The notes: generated from the letters alone by a model not told the origin. DNA of 64,000 nt from Cladobotryum mycophilum (GCA_036429605.1 CM071589.1:4588001-4652000), one strand, 5' to 3'; shown: positions 34,104-45,785, counted from the first letter of the stretch. Made by a program: numbers and translations.

Positions 34104-35125
34104 ATGACTGCGCGACCCCCCTCTTCACTCGCGGCTTGTCTGGCCTTGCGCAATCCTCTACCGCGGACAGCATCAGCTCCCCAGCTGAACAGCGCGACGA
34201 TGCGAAGCGCAACTTTCTCAAGACCATGAGGCCGTTGCCCACCCAGCACTACTGGGACGTCTACTTTGACAGGTAAAGTTGAGCCTCATACCTCTTTTGG
34301 CGCAAAACCTCAAATCTTGGCCACGACCCTCTCGGCGCTGTTTCTTACAAGCTGAAGGTTGTTGGTCGGGTCCTTTTTTTTTCTCCTTCAAGAACACTGA
34401 GGCTGACATGACTCTTTCCCCCCTCCAGACAAGCCAAAGAACCCAAGGCCGACGGCGAGTACACCGCGGAGCTCGAAAAGATTGGCGACCAGATCGAGTC
34501 CGTCCAGGACTTTTGGCGCTACAACAACAACACCCCCGTCGACCAGATCAAGATGCGCGAGTCCATCTACCTCTTCAAGTCGGGCTTCAAGCCCATCTGG
34601 GAGGACCGCCGCAACATCATGGGCGGGAGCTGGACGTTTAGGGTCCCCAAGGCCATGGGGCCCGATTTCTGGACGAGGATCCAGCTTCTGGCCATTGGGG
34701 AGAAGCTTCAGAGTGTTATTGATCCGGGTACGTCAACTTCAAGCGCCACTACGGAGTGCTCTTCTCGAAGAAAAAGACCCCAAAGTTCGTTTCGTTTGTG
34801 CTAACGTCTTCCCTTTCTAGAGGACCAAATCTGCGGTGTCGGTCTATCAGTTCGCTTCAACTCCCACCTCATCACCATATGGCACCGAGACGCCTCCAAG
34901 CAAAACTCCATCGACGACCTGCTAGCCTGCGTGCTGGAAGAGCTCCCCGCAGAACTCCAGCCCCGGCCGGACAACTACTTTTACAAGAAGCACTCGGACC
35001 ACGCCGGCTTCAAGGCCCCGCCCGAACTGCAGGCCGTTTTGGACTCGCAGAAGAGAGCGGCTGCTCTGGCTGCCGCCAAGTCTTCCGAGAAGCCGGCTGT
35101 AACGGTTGAGCCTGCGTCGCAATGA
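34104..35125 (+). CDS. eIF4E-family cap-binding protein (class II-like), with one frame break near the start
   Basis: Exons 34104-34272, 34429-34727 and 34821-35125. The family signature is clear: LPTQHYWDVYFDR, ESVQDFWRYNNNTP, then FKPIWEDRRNIMGGSWTFRV, FWTRIQLLAIGE, CGVGLSVRFNSHLITIWHRD. The Trp-Glu pair in PIWED is the cap-binding W102/E103 equivalent of eIF4E, and WTFRV with WHRD completes the pocket. The first Trp site looks like HYW rather than the W-x-L-W of class I, so a class II/4EHP-like protein is likely, which often represses or specialises translation. The ATG at 34104 is out of frame with the rest: one more C in the C6 run 34116-34121 joins MTAR to PLFTRGLSGLAQ and onward. Otherwise translation would have to start at the internal ATG 34227, just before HYWD. 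The corrected length is about 257 residues. Confidence 0.85.
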
Positions 35126-36065
35126 GCATACTTATATATGTAACCATGTCTTATGAACTATTTGAAGTCTCTTTTTTCTTTCTGTTTCTCTTTGTCTATT
35201 TTGGGAGGAGAGGTTAACAGTGTGTATCCAAAGGGGGACGCTTCCCCGAATCCTCTTATAAGATTGGTCACCGGCATGATTCACGGCGTTTAGATGGGTT
35301 TATATGGGGGGAACGCAGGTTCATACCTGGTTAGCGAATGGCCCTGGCTTTGGGCATTGCTTTAGAGTACTTGGGTGCGAAGAAATATGAATAAAGCGTT
35401 TGGAAGGTTCATATATTGACTGTTTTGTTCCCATATCCCTGATTGTGTTCTTCTGTGAGACGTTATCTTTCTGCTTATGCTGTCTGTGTGTGTGTGTGTG
35501 TGTGACAAACCGCATGGTTGAGTATATAAGTAAGATGGTATCTACACAACAGATCTTGGAGTTTTTGGTGACGCGCTTCTGGTTCAAACCCGGGGCAGAG
35601 AAATACTTCCTCAGTTCCCAGGGTCGTACGTAGTATATAGTCAAATCTTTCCCATATTCTTGTTCCAAAGCACAGTTTGCAACAATCATGTCCGCATCAC
35701 CAGCCCATTGACCTTTTTCTACATTGTGTTTTCCGACAACTGAGTTAGGTACCAGATGCTCAGGCCAGACTCCTCGCTCTAGACGATCAAGGCCATTCTC
35801 ATATAGTATTATTATATATCCTTTTTACAGCGTTATTTCCTTCCTGTCTTGTAGAAAATCTCCTCCATGATGATACAGACCTCCGAAAGGAGACCTACAC
35901 CTAATGCAAGCACCAAAAATAATGCACTCTCAAGTATGTCCCAACGCCTCGCAAATGCCAAAATCCAAACTTTGCTATCAAAAAAACGACATCCCCTCTA
36001 TGCCCTGGGGCATTAAAACAAGATATAGATTTTTGCCCCTCTTTTTCTCCTCGAGAGTGTGTCCG
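35126..36065. other. Convergent intergenic region
   Basis: Between the eIF4E-like and EF-hand gene ends. It contains a TG dinucleotide repeat (35485-35504). GGTTCAAACCC near 35582 resembles a tRNA T-arm but has no partner arms. No coding exon supported. Confidence 0.6.
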
Positions 36066-36824
36066 TCACCTCCACACGCCCGCGCTCCTCATCACGCCAT
36101 CAAACTCATCCTCCTCCACGCCCCTCGCCACGCCGGCCCCCCGTTGGCCTCGAGGATCATGTCCTTGAGCAGCTCCTCGTCCACGTCCTCCTTGAGCACG
36201 GCGGCCACGCGGCGCAGGTGGGCCAGGGTGATGGGGCCCTCGAGGCCGTTGGTGAAGAGTCGGAAGGCCTCCTCGAGCTCGGAGCGGTGGGCCGAGGAGC
36301 TGCTGCCCTCGCGGGTGTGGAACTTGAGGGCGGCGATAGCAAAGAAGGGCTCGTAGGTCGCGTAGCCGTCGTCTTCGGGGTCGAGGATGGAGATGAAGTC
36401 TTTGAGTTCCGAGTTGGAGGAGGGTGGTATGCCGAGGGCTCTGTAACAGGCGCGAGAGAACATTGTCATGTAAGCAAGCAAATTCTGTGACATCTTCACG
36501 AGAGAGGGGGAGGGAGTGGGTTCAGTGGGCTTACATGAGCGCAGATTTAACGTCGTTAATGGGCAAAACGCCCATCTTCTCACCATCCATGGCCTCGGAA
36601 AAGATGCTAAACGCCTCCCTAATCTCCCCTTCCTCCTGGGCCGTCACATTATGCTCCTTTGCGAGCTTGGACTGTCGCGCCTTTGGTGCTGCGGCAGAAG
36701 CAGAAGCAGCCTGCGCAGGGCCGCCGGTTTTGCGCTTGGTAGGCTACTCCAAACCCCAAGTCGTTAGCTGTGGAGGAACAGTGCAATGGTAACGGCAACA
36801 AAATCAATAGCTTCAACATACCAT
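36066..36824 (-). CDS. EF-hand superfamily protein (calmodulin/centrin-like), with a 3-nt first exon and one frame break
   Basis: Proposed exons: 36824-36822 (ATG only), 36743-36535 and 36440-36066. The ATG is followed directly by GTATGT, and the next exon opens PTKRKTGGPAQA. An Ala-rich head leads to helix-loop-helix units: EIREAFSIFSEAMDGEKMGVL, LGIPPSSNSELKDFISILD, ELEEAFRLFTNGLEGPITL, VDEELLKDMILEAN. The loops are degenerate (few Asp at positions 1, 3 and 5), so calcium binding is doubtful. Near the end, frame is lost at the C6 run 36137-36142 (G6 on the coding strand). One more G continues GVARGVEEDEFDGVMRSAG to a TGA at 36068-36066, giving 195 residues, whereas the uncorrected frame stops at 36092 after an unrelated Arg-rich tail. 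The exact family role (centrin, light chain, other) is not settled. Confidence 0.78.
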
Positions 36825-37821
36825 GTGCGCGCTACGAGGGAAGCTCCCCTGCCAGACAAAGCAAAAGAGAAGGAAAAGAAAAAAGGAGTGTGGGTTGTGA
36901 GGTGGTAGATTTTTTTGGTTGTGGAAATGCACGTTGATGTCACCGGGGATAAAGAAAAGTGACGATAACGAAGGATATCGCGAAAGATTGTAGGACAGTG
37001 CTTTTGGTGCGCGTCTTGTTGAAATAACACTGTGTGGATCCAGCTTTAATTTTATGATAACTTGATGGCCGAGTTTTTTCTTTTCCTTTGATTCCTCCAT
37101 CACTTGCATTAAACAAAAACAGGCTTTTTTCAAGCTTTTTCAACAATGACAATTCTGGCGCCGAAGCGAACCCAAAGGATTGGGATTCTAGGAATGATCT
37201 TCTTCTTCCTTTCGCTGGCTTGCTACCATTCGTTCTCGTCATGACAGGTTTGTTATCGCCTATTCCTGGTGTGAAAATCTCTGCATATTCATACCCTCGT
37301 GACATGTGATTTTCTCTTTTTTCTTCTTTTTTCTTTTCATTCTTTCTTTCTTCAAACAAAAACAACAGCTTCTAAAAATGCTAGAGCTTGCCGCTTCAAT
37401 TTCCCTACAGCGAAGCAAGTGTGGACAGTGAAGCAAGATTGAAATGCAAATCAGGTCTACTACGACACGATTATCCATCGGCTAGCGAGCGGCTCCGGCG
37501 CCTTGATGCGTTGCGTGCCAAGTGATCCATGGAGACACTCTCCTCAACTGAAATTATAATTTTTGTAGTCGATCATGGACGTTTCGAATAATGATGTGCG
37601 CAGACATGTTTTGAACACCATTGTGACATGATGATACGATGATATTTCGAATATTGATTTATTGTCATGACCAAAGTTGTAAATGCCTCGAATGAAGAAG
37701 AGCTAGTCTACCATTTTGCCCATTGTTTGAATAATGGCCTGGGATCAAACGGCCTGATACCCCAATGGCTCTTTTGTCAGTGGCCAGCCAGAGTCGCCAT
37801 CATGACAGAGAAAAGAGTTCC
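36825..37821. other. Intergenic region upstream of the EF-hand gene
   Basis: Nearly 1 kb between the EF-hand start and the glyoxalase II stop, both on the minus strand. T-rich and CT-rich tracts (37313-37350) are present. No coding exon supported. Confidence 0.55.
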
Positions 37822-39267
37822 TCACTTGAAGTTGTTCTTCATTTCTCGCAGTTTGCCCATCACACTGGCCGGGTCTGTCTCTCCAGTGATCTTTTGAATC
37901 TCGGGGTCCTGCAGCAAAAAATCGTCAGTCTCAGAGGTAAGTGGGTAGGTAGCTACAGCAAGTAGATCAAAGGGGGGAGGGTTCAAGTTACCTCGACTCG
38001 CATGAATACGTTGTGCTTCTATTTTCGAGTTTGTCAGTTGCTATTCAATCTCTCTCTCTCTCTCTCTTGATGGAGACTTACCTTTTCATCCCCAATGGTA
38101 AACTTGCCAGTCGTCACTTCGTTATTCTCAGCAAAAGCCTGCAGGTCCTTGATCGGTTCAGTCTGCGAGACTGACAGAGTAAACTTGACGTTGGATTTTG
38201 TGTATTCGTGGCCGGGCTAGAAGACATGGTTAGAGCAGCTGGATCTATAATCGACTGTTGTGAAAGGTATAACTCACGTATACGACGGTATCGTCAGGGA
38301 GGGCGCCGAGACGCTTATTCAGAGCCTCGTGCATCTCCGCAGCGCTGCCCTCAAAGAACTTTCCACAGCCTGCAGTTTTGTCAGCATCTTTTGTCCTTTT
38401 TTCCTTTTTCTTTTCTTTTTTCTCTTCTTTTTTACTCGTCAAAACATCAAGAGCAGAGGTCCCCCTCCCCATACTCATATGAGAAAAGTAGAGGGAACTT
38501 TGACAAAACTCACCACTGACAAACAGAGTATCGCCCGTAAAGACGGCCTTGCCAGTCGAATCCTCGGCGTAGTAGCAGATGCTGTCCTGCGTATGACAGG
38601 GCGTGTGAACGCTCCTCACGGTAATGTCGCCAATTTTGAACGTCTCCTCGTGGGCGGGCGTCTTGGTCACGCCCTCGCAGTTCTTGCCGCCGATGATGGT
38701 GAGGCTGGGGATGCCCAATTCTTCTAGCTGGTTGTCGAGTTAGTATGTGTGTTGCTTTTTTGAGCTTTCATGAGTAATGTAATATATACCAGCTTCTTGT
38801 TGCCTCCGGCATGGTCCCAATGGCTGTATAGTGTCAGATATCGATTGCTTTACATGGCGGGTGATGGATCTACTAACTGATGGGTGTTGACAATGGCCGT
38901 CAAGTTAATTTTGCCTGCCGCGGTAGCCTCCTTGATAAGAGGCGCAACTCTATAATAAGAAGAAGAGGAAAATGCATTAGTTCACGTCCAACCCTCTTCT
39001 TCTTTCTCTCCCAAAGGCAAGGTCATACTCGGGTGGGTTGGCAGGATCGATAATCACAGCATCCTTGGACTTGTCATCAACCACGAGGTAAGCGTAGTTG
39101 TTGGACGTTCCAACCCCTTGTTGAAACAATATAAATCAGCCAAAAAAGAAGCCATCTCATCATTTTTCAAAGCTTCATCACCTCCAAAAAAAAAAAAAAA
39201 AAAAAAAAGAGAGAAGGAAAAAAAGAAGAAGAAAAGACGTACACATGGGAATCGACTGAATATGCAT
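37822..39267 (-). CDS. GLO2: Hydroxyacylglutathione hydrolase (glyoxalase II)
   Basis: Nine small exons join in phase: 39267-39243, 39116-39029, 38949-38878, 38823-38790, 38727-38514, 38369-38278, 38216-38082, 38018-37992 and 37908-37822. The product is 257 residues, the usual length. It starts MHIQSIPMWVGTSNNYAYLV. The metallo-beta-lactamase motif T-H-x-H-x-D-H is split over an intron and reads THHHWDHAGG (residues 60-69). Further ligands are in VRSVHTPCHTQDS, VFTGDTLFVSGCGKFFEG and PGHEYTKSN. The enzyme hydrolyses S-D-lactoylglutathione to D-lactate and glutathione, the second step of methylglyoxal detoxification, using two metal ions. The last exon ends MGKLREMKNNFK. Intron 1 carries a run of 23 A (39186-39208). 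All junctions keep frame, unlike several neighbours. Confidence 0.93.
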
Positions 39268-39813
39268 CTTGCGCGTACTGAGCAACTATCCAATCCAATC
39301 CAATCCAATCCAGTCAGCAAAAAGGGAGAGAGGGGTCATCCATCCACCCAAGAGAGGGACGTACAGCAGCGGACAATAAACCACTCTGTTTCTGAAATAC
39401 CCGTCTTGTAGGTACAAATATATTCATGAATGCGCGGATTTCAAGCCCCAGATAGTGAGAGGAGCTTTCAGCGTAATTTTTCTGTCTTTCTTTCTTTTTC
39501 TCTCTCTTCGTGGTGGGAATCTCGTTGTTCCCAGCAAGCACATATCCACTTTGTAATCATGATTTATAAGCCACGTGATTGGTCTCCATTGTGAGGAGGG
39601 GAAGGGGATGAATGACGAGGCATTGATGGAATTGAATGTTTGAACCAATAGCCAGCAACCCCATCACGATAGCATCGTTAAACTACAATCAATTTGATTG
39701 AGAAATAAAAAAATAAAAAAATAAAAAAAGGGTATCTATATACTACTCGTCTACCATTTTGTGTTCCATATGTATATCGATTGTATCATGAAATGTGCAT
39801 CATCAAGACGGCA
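39268..39813. other. Intergenic region between GLO2 and LAS1
   Basis: 550 bp upstream of GLO2 and downstream of LAS1, same strand. It includes a CCAAT-type tandem (39292-39312, CAATCCAATCCAATCCAATC) about 25-45 bp before the GLO2 ATG, and an A-rich block near 39705-39730. No coding exon seen. Confidence 0.55.
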
Positions 39814-41184
39814 TTAAACAACACCAATAGGCTTGGGTTTCCAAGGACCGCTATACAGAGACCATCCCGTATCCAACTCCGAGGCCTCCGGTTCCAATGG
39901 TTGCCCCGTCCCCGAAGCCTCATCCAACCTGTTCTCCGTCGCCACCATATCAGCAGCACGTCCAGACACCTCGTCTTCCTCTTCCTCGTCTTGTTCTTCT
40001 CCCATGGCCACTTCCGAGTCTTCCGTCGGGCCATCTCTGCTCAGGGCCTTTGCTCGTTGTCCCTCCGCGTCGTTGGCCGCCATCAACTCCTTGGACAGCT
40101 TCAGACACTTGAGAAACACCTGGTTCCCGGGCAGCGTATCCTGCAGCTCGGCCACCGTCCTAAGCAGTCTGTCCAGGTCCAGCTGCCTGAGCTGCCTCAT
40201 GAGCCTCGCCCTCCCGGCCTCCTCGTCGTCCTCCCTCAGGTAGGACATGACGAGCTCCCTGCACGGGTCCCTGGCCGTCTTGTCGTCGTGGTCGTCACCC
40301 GCCAGATGCTTCCAGTAGTAATCCCATATCCATAGCAGAGCCTTTTTGGCGGCCGAACGCAGCTTGGCCAGCGACGGCAGCTGCTCATGCGTAGCCTGAT
40401 GTCTGAGTTCCACAAACGTAGCCGGCAGCCCAATCGTCTTGGCGATGGAGTACATGCTCTGCTTCCTCAGCTTATCCTGATGCCCATCGAGCAAACCAGT
40501 GACGAATCTAATTTTCACCACCACCACCACCACCAACAAGTCAGTGATGCTAAAAAAGAAAAGAACTGGGTGTACACCCCCACCCAGGAGTCATTTTCCC
40601 CCAAACCCCGGATAGGGTCCGGAATGAGAGGGGGAGTGACAAAAAGAAACTTACCGACTAAAGGCAGCCGAGTACGCCGCCCGCACCGCATACGTCGACG
40701 ATCCAGCATTCTCTATAGCCGAGCCCTCGTCGCTCAGAACGGCTGCCATGAGCAGGGCCGTCGACTCCACCATGTGCGGACAGTTGCCGCGCTGCATCCA
40801 CATAGAGACTCGCGCCACGGCGTGATGCTGGTCCCTTCGGTCAGTGACTTGACTCAGTGCGGCACCAGCACCGTCACCAGCACCGTCGCCTTGTGGTGCT
40901 TGTGCTTGTGCCTCATCACCACCAGCTTGAGGAGCCGCCGCCGTCGTCGTCGTCGTCAGGCCTGAGAATCCTCCAGCGGCAGGAGAGACATTGGCCCGTC
41001 CACCTGCACCACCAACAACACGACGGTTGCTGCTGCTGCTACTGCTCTGTTGCTTCTTCTTCTGCTGCTGCTGCTGTGTCTCGACGGCGATAGCTGGGGT
41101 CGGCGACAATGGACCATAAAATTGCAGCCGCGCTAGCAAGAGTTCCTGGCGGTCGCGCCAAGGCGTGAATACGTACTGCACCAT
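39814..41184 (-). CDS. LAS1: Las1 pre-rRNA processing endonuclease
   Basis: Two exons, 41184-40655 and 40507-39814, give 407 residues. The N-terminal Las1 domain begins MVQYVFTPWRDRQELLLARL, is interrupted by a long low-complexity insert (poly-Q, poly-S, poly-T, Gly/Ala-rich; about residues 35-110), and resumes DQHHAVARVSMWMQRGNCPHMVE. The HEPN nuclease motif R-x4-H is present as LRHQATHEQLPSL (about 211-223), at the start of exon 2. The middle and C-terminal parts are helical, then acidic, ending SLYSGPWKPKPIGVV, a segment conserved in Las1 proteins. Las1 with the Grc3 kinase cleaves the C2 site in ITS2 of pre-rRNA in the nucleolus. The second exon starts next to a GGT trinucleotide repeat in the intron (40517-40537), which does not affect coding. 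No frame break. Confidence 0.92.
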
Positions 41185-44100
41185 GGAAGACGAAAGACCT
41201 CTCTCTATCTCCTCTCTCTTTTTCGCGTCTCTCTCCCCCCGTCCCTTGTTCAAATCACGTAAGAAAAAAAGAAGAAAAAATAAAGGTTTCAACGGTTTTC
41301 TCGGAATGAAGTGAAATTCCAAAAAAAAAAAATCAGAGACAAGACGGGCAGTAATCGTCAGCCAGCCGCTTTTTTTCGGGTTTGAATGGCGGAGATTTCT
41401 TTTTTCTTTCCGAATTGGTGGAATGAAATCAAATTTCATGTCTCTGTTGGTAAGAAGAAAAAAGAAGAAGATGCATGGATGTTGAAAGGTTTTTTTTTTT
41501 TTTGTTAGGGGAGTTTCGTTATCGGCGAAACAGAAACACACATTGGTGATGATGCCCGCAACCAACTCAGCTGAGTTGTACCCGTGCCATGATAATTTCC
41601 ATATCATGACTTTGAAATGGCTTGAAACTTTGATTTTATTAATAGACAGACGGTGTTTTTTTTTTTTTTTTTTTTCATTTACTTGTACTCCAAATGAAAA
41701 ATGCCAAGCGAGGCAATCAAGACAAAATGACACCGGATCAAAGCCTACCCATTGTGCAAGCAAGATATCACACAGGTCATAGTAAACCACACCATGAATG
41801 AAAGAAATAAAAAAGAAACAATAGGCACAAATCTGTCCACCATGATTCAGCATTCCAGTGTCTACTCATATTCACAAACCGTGTTTGTAGTCCACAGGCA
41901 TGCTCTCTCCAACATCACGTCACAAACCCCCCGAAGCTAAACCACATCTTACTCCAATTCGCAAAATTGGCCTGAAAGAAACAAAAGAAAAGGAAAAAAA
42001 AGAAGAAGAAAGTAATAATCCACTCAAAAAAGAACCGAGGAAATATTTTTTCCCTAGTGAAACCCTTTTTCTCCTCCCGGCCAGTGGTCTGATTGCTTCC
42101 CTACTCTCTCCCTCTCGCGAACTCATGGGTAATAGTGTCTCACAAGTGTTCCGCTTTCGAAACAAGACACACGACAAAAAAAGAAAGTCTCTACTACGAA
42201 GAAACACGGCTTTCCTCGATCCCGAAAATGGCATGTTTCTCTTTCTCTCTCCTTGGCTTTTTTTTCCCCTGGGGAAAGGCTGTTACGGAGAGAGCTCACG
42301 CCCTTCCTCTGAGCAGGGTGTCTTGTTGTCATGAAAAGCAGCTTTCTGCATTTCCCACAAGCCATATAACAAGGGGGTGTCTCGCAAGGGAATGGAAATA
42401 CCGAGATATGACGACGGAGTAACCTTGGTATCCATCCATCCATCCATCCATCCATACAGCCATCATCATGCTCATCATGCTCATCATGCTTGATCTCGGG
42501 CTTATGCCGAAAGCATAACCATATCGCGCATCGGCCTTTGAATACGATACGCAGGGACGAGAGAGATTGTCTCGTCCAAAGACAAAAATCTCACCCAAGA
42601 CCGACGCTTTGAAGTCTTCTGGGTCTGGACCCTCCTCCTCCCTCTCCTCTCCTCTCCCCCATGGGCAGGATATGTCGGAGTGGTCCCTTTTTTTTTTTTT
42701 TTTTTGCCAATCTTCTAAGCTTCCGGGGGTGATTGCATCTCCCTCTCTCCTAGGTAAGGATCAGGAATCGCGGGATTGCAGTCCCGACAAATGCAACATC
42801 AGGATAAACGAAAGTGAGATTAGCAAGATCCTAGGACATGCCTACATGCGTGCCTACATGGACCTATATGCCCTATCAATCTAACCGAGAGAGAGAGAAA
42901 AAAAAACACAACTCCTTGGTAAGAGGTAGATCCCGGCTGATTTGCTCAGCAAGTGCCAACACGACAACCTGTTTTTGTCTTTGCGAGAAGGAAGGGGATC
43001 TCTCCCGACCCCAGGGGGAGAAGAAACGTCATGGGTGTCAGCGCCGGGGGGTGTGTAAAATTTCAGGGGGTAAAACCCCCATCATCGCGACGACGCGCGA
43101 AAAGGAAACGGAAGAATCTTTCCATCTGCCCGAAGAGCCTCGATGGCGGATGGTCATCATCATCATCATCATCATAATCATCACCAGGGTTAGGTTTGTT
43201 CAAAAATGATGGGCTGATGCCTGCTGCTGCTGCTGCTGCATGCGTTTGCCTATGATTATTCTCATGGGCAAAAAACACTCAATTGCCACCAGTAACCTTG
43301 CCTCAACCCCGTATGCATGCACGTTGTTATAAAGAAAGAGAAAAAAGAATTGCTGCCCTTGACCCATCAAGGTATCCAAAAAGAAGGTACATGTTACAAA
43401 CGGGAACGAAGCTAACTAATTGAGAGAGAGAGAAAAAGTCAAAACGACATGGAGATCTCCAAACGTAGCGCAGTTTGTAAGAAGAGAGACAAGAAAGAAG
43501 AAGAAAACACCAAAGCTACAGGTGGATAACCTCGGCAGACCGTTTTCTTTGAATTACGGAGTACCTTGAGCGAAGAAAGAAAAACAAGAAACACCAGCCT
43601 CAAACATCTACTATAGCAAGCCACATAGAGGGGTTACCGTTGTGGTACGTACGTGGCTCAACACCGAATTTCCTCCCTTCCTATGACGACACTGCAAAAT
43701 TATCTCTCACATTTGTCACTTTCTCTCTCACTCCCTCCTTCCTTCCCCCCTCGCTCTCTCTCTTCCCTTTCTGTCTCTGCCTCTCGCAGGGCTGGCCGAT
43801 GTTGGCAGGTCCAGAATGTCAAGGTGTGGGGCCGAAAGAAGGAAAAAGCAAAGCGGGGCGCCTCTCCACCACCCAACAAACAAGACCCGCAAGCAGGAGG
43901 GAAAGTAAAAAAATAAAAAATAAAAAAATAAAATAAAAAAAGAAAGAAGCTAAAATAAATAAAAATAAAAATAAATAAAATAAAACAAATGAATTCTCCA
44001 CTGGAAAATTTTAACCAGTCAGATGCCCCGCCTATAACCTTCCAGAATGCACAGACCCACCAGGAGACACATGTCTGACAAGGGTAGGAAAGGTCGGTTA

Positions 44101-44717
44101 GCGGCAACTCCCAGTTAGCGCATTTTGTTAGTGTCACGGCAAAGAGAGAGAAGAAAAAATTCAAGGACGACGTTTTTGTTTGTTTGTTTGATTGAGAGAG
44201 AAAGAAAAAAGGAGATGTTGCACTATCAAAGTCGACAAGTGCTCACCATCCTTCTTTTTGCTTTCGTCTTTGCATTGATTGATAGCTCTTACACTCTTGT
44301 TCATGGCGCGAGCCACAAGAGGAGCTGACTAAACTAAAAAGTACCTAAAAAGGGCCGCTTCCAGGCCTGTATCTGTAATGTATGTATGTATTGTTACATT
44401 GTACGCCGTATCATCGTTGGTTGCCCCCCGGGTATTTTCCTTTTTTCCCTTTGCCCAAAAATAAAACCAATTCCCCAAGAAAAGGTATTCCCAAAATCTG
44501 TTTGTCCCGAATACGCCTTGCTATGATGTTGCATCTTTTGCCGTTCCTCGCCAAAAGTCCATAAAAATCCTTTGCTCCACAAAATGTCTAGTACCCAATC
44601 CCATCATACAAAAATCGCTTCAAAATAGTAATACAATAATAATAATAATAAAACAAGAGCTCTTCTCTTTGCGCTGCAAAATCTCATGATTCATGAAAAT
44701 AAATGTTTTACTGAGCT
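41185..44717. other. 3.5-kb gene-poor region
   Basis: Between the LAS1 start and the stop of the minus-strand low-complexity gene. It contains long A and T runs (for example 41647-41673 and 42688-42705), a CCAT tract (42431-42458), a short perfect hairpin GGGGGTAAAACCCCC (43066-43080), a CTG repeat (43220-43236) and an AT-rich block 43905-43985. No exon on either strand has family resemblance. Promoter and 3' UTR functions are likely for at least the ends. Confidence 0.55.
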
Positions 44718-45785
44718 TTAGTTCTCAGAGTCGTCGTCCTCTTCATCATCATCCTCTTCTTCGTCTTCTTCCTCGTCCTCATCGTCAGACTTGGGAGGCT
44801 CCCACGTCTCTTCAAGCTTGAGGCCCTTGCCCTTGGGCTCCTGAGGTCGGAAAGTCGATCCCAAGAGTGAGCTGACAGTAGAACGGTAGTTGTTCAGATG
44901 GGGATCCTCCTCATACTTGTCGTCGTAGAGGCCCATGCCGACAAGAATCTCGCCTTCCTCCTCAGGCTCATCCAAATCCTGGATAGAGGCTTCGGACATG
45001 GCAGACTGAGGCAGCTGGGTGGTCTGCACAAAGGAGTCGGGGGTGGGTGGAGATGTGCTGTTGAATCCGTTCATGATAAACGTGTTCCATTCGAGACCGT
45101 TGACCGACACCTTATCATTGGGGAGACCGTTCAAGGCCAGGCAGGATTCTCCAAGATATTGGTTGTCGTTGAGAGCAGGGAACATGGTTGCTCGCTCGTC
45201 AAGTTGCCAGGCATCAGCCGACATGTGTGACATGGTGTCAACGCACTGGTAAGCAACAGGCAAGGGTGAAAAGGAGGACGAGGGTGAGGTGTTGTTTGAG
45301 TAAGTAGTCATCATGGGAGAATACTGAGGAGCTGTCGAGTACATGTCTGACTGGTCGTGGTACATGGCTGGCGTCGAGAGTGTAAGTGCCTGCTGTGGGA
45401 AATGCTGAGGCTGAGGAGCCTGCAAATGCGTTGATGGGTGCCAGCTAACTGGTCGTGCTTGTCGTTGGGGTTGGGGCTGGCTGGTTTCCATGCCATGTGT
45501 GGCCGAGATATAATCCATAGCTTGTTGATGCCGCCTCATAGTTTGAGCATCGTTGACCATTGTTCGTCTTCGAGCCATCATGGAGGATCTGGGGCTGGTG
45601 CTGGTGCTGTTCGGCTTAGATACTCGCATTGTTGATCCCGTTCGCTGTCCATTCGACCCTCGAGATAATCTTCGTGCAGCTTGGGACAGAGCCATTTGCG
45701 TGTCATATGTGTTATCGATCATGGTGTCGTAGGAATAAGGCGGAAGCGCCTCGGGCATATAGGTTCCAAAGTTTGAGTGCATCAT
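44718..45785 (-). CDS. Conserved-looking fungal protein with low-complexity and acidic tail, function unknown
   Basis: A single exon of 355 residues (ATG 45785; MMHSNFGTYMPEALPPYSYD). I do not recognise a domain. Visible features: an early basic, Ser/Arg-rich region (ARRLSRGSNGQR, SSMMARRRTMVNDAQTMRR), a Gln/Pro-rich middle (SQPQPQRQARP, LQAPQPQHFPQQ), a Met/Ser/Pro-rich section and an ordered-looking block (EEGEILVGMGLYDDKYEED, then NNYRSTVSSLLGSTFRP, GKGLKLEETWEPP). The last 25 residues are almost all Asp/Glu. Composition and basic and acidic patches suggest a nuclear regulator, but that is inference. Its position inside 16 kb of otherwise gene-free DNA, with 11.4 kb upstream, resembles fungal developmental regulators with long upstream control regions. 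The reading frame is clean despite several homopolymers. Confidence 0.75.
   Translation of the reverse strand: MMHSNFGTYMPEALPPYSYDTMIDNTYDTQMALSQAARRLSRGSNGQRTGSTMRVSKPNSTSTSPRSSMMARRRTMVNDAQTMRRHQQAMDYISATHGMETSQPQPQRQARPVSWHPSTHLQAPQPQHFPQQALTLSTPAMYHDQSDMYSTAPQYSPMMTTYSNNTSPSSSFSPLPVAYQCVDTMSHMSADAWQLDERATMFPALNDNQYLGESCLALNGLPNDKVSVNGLEWNTFIMNGFNSTSPPTPDSFVQTTQLPQSAMSEASIQDLDEPEEEGEILVGMGLYDDKYEEDPHLNNYRSTVSSLLGSTFRPQEPKGKGLKLEETWEPPKSDDEDEEEDEEEDDDEEDDDSEN

Noticed and set aside
35570..35600. GGTTCAAACCC-type sequence resembling a tRNA T-arm
   Set aside because: The 3' acceptor half would be GGCAGAG, but no matching 5' strand, D-arm or anticodon arm lies about 65-75 bp upstream.
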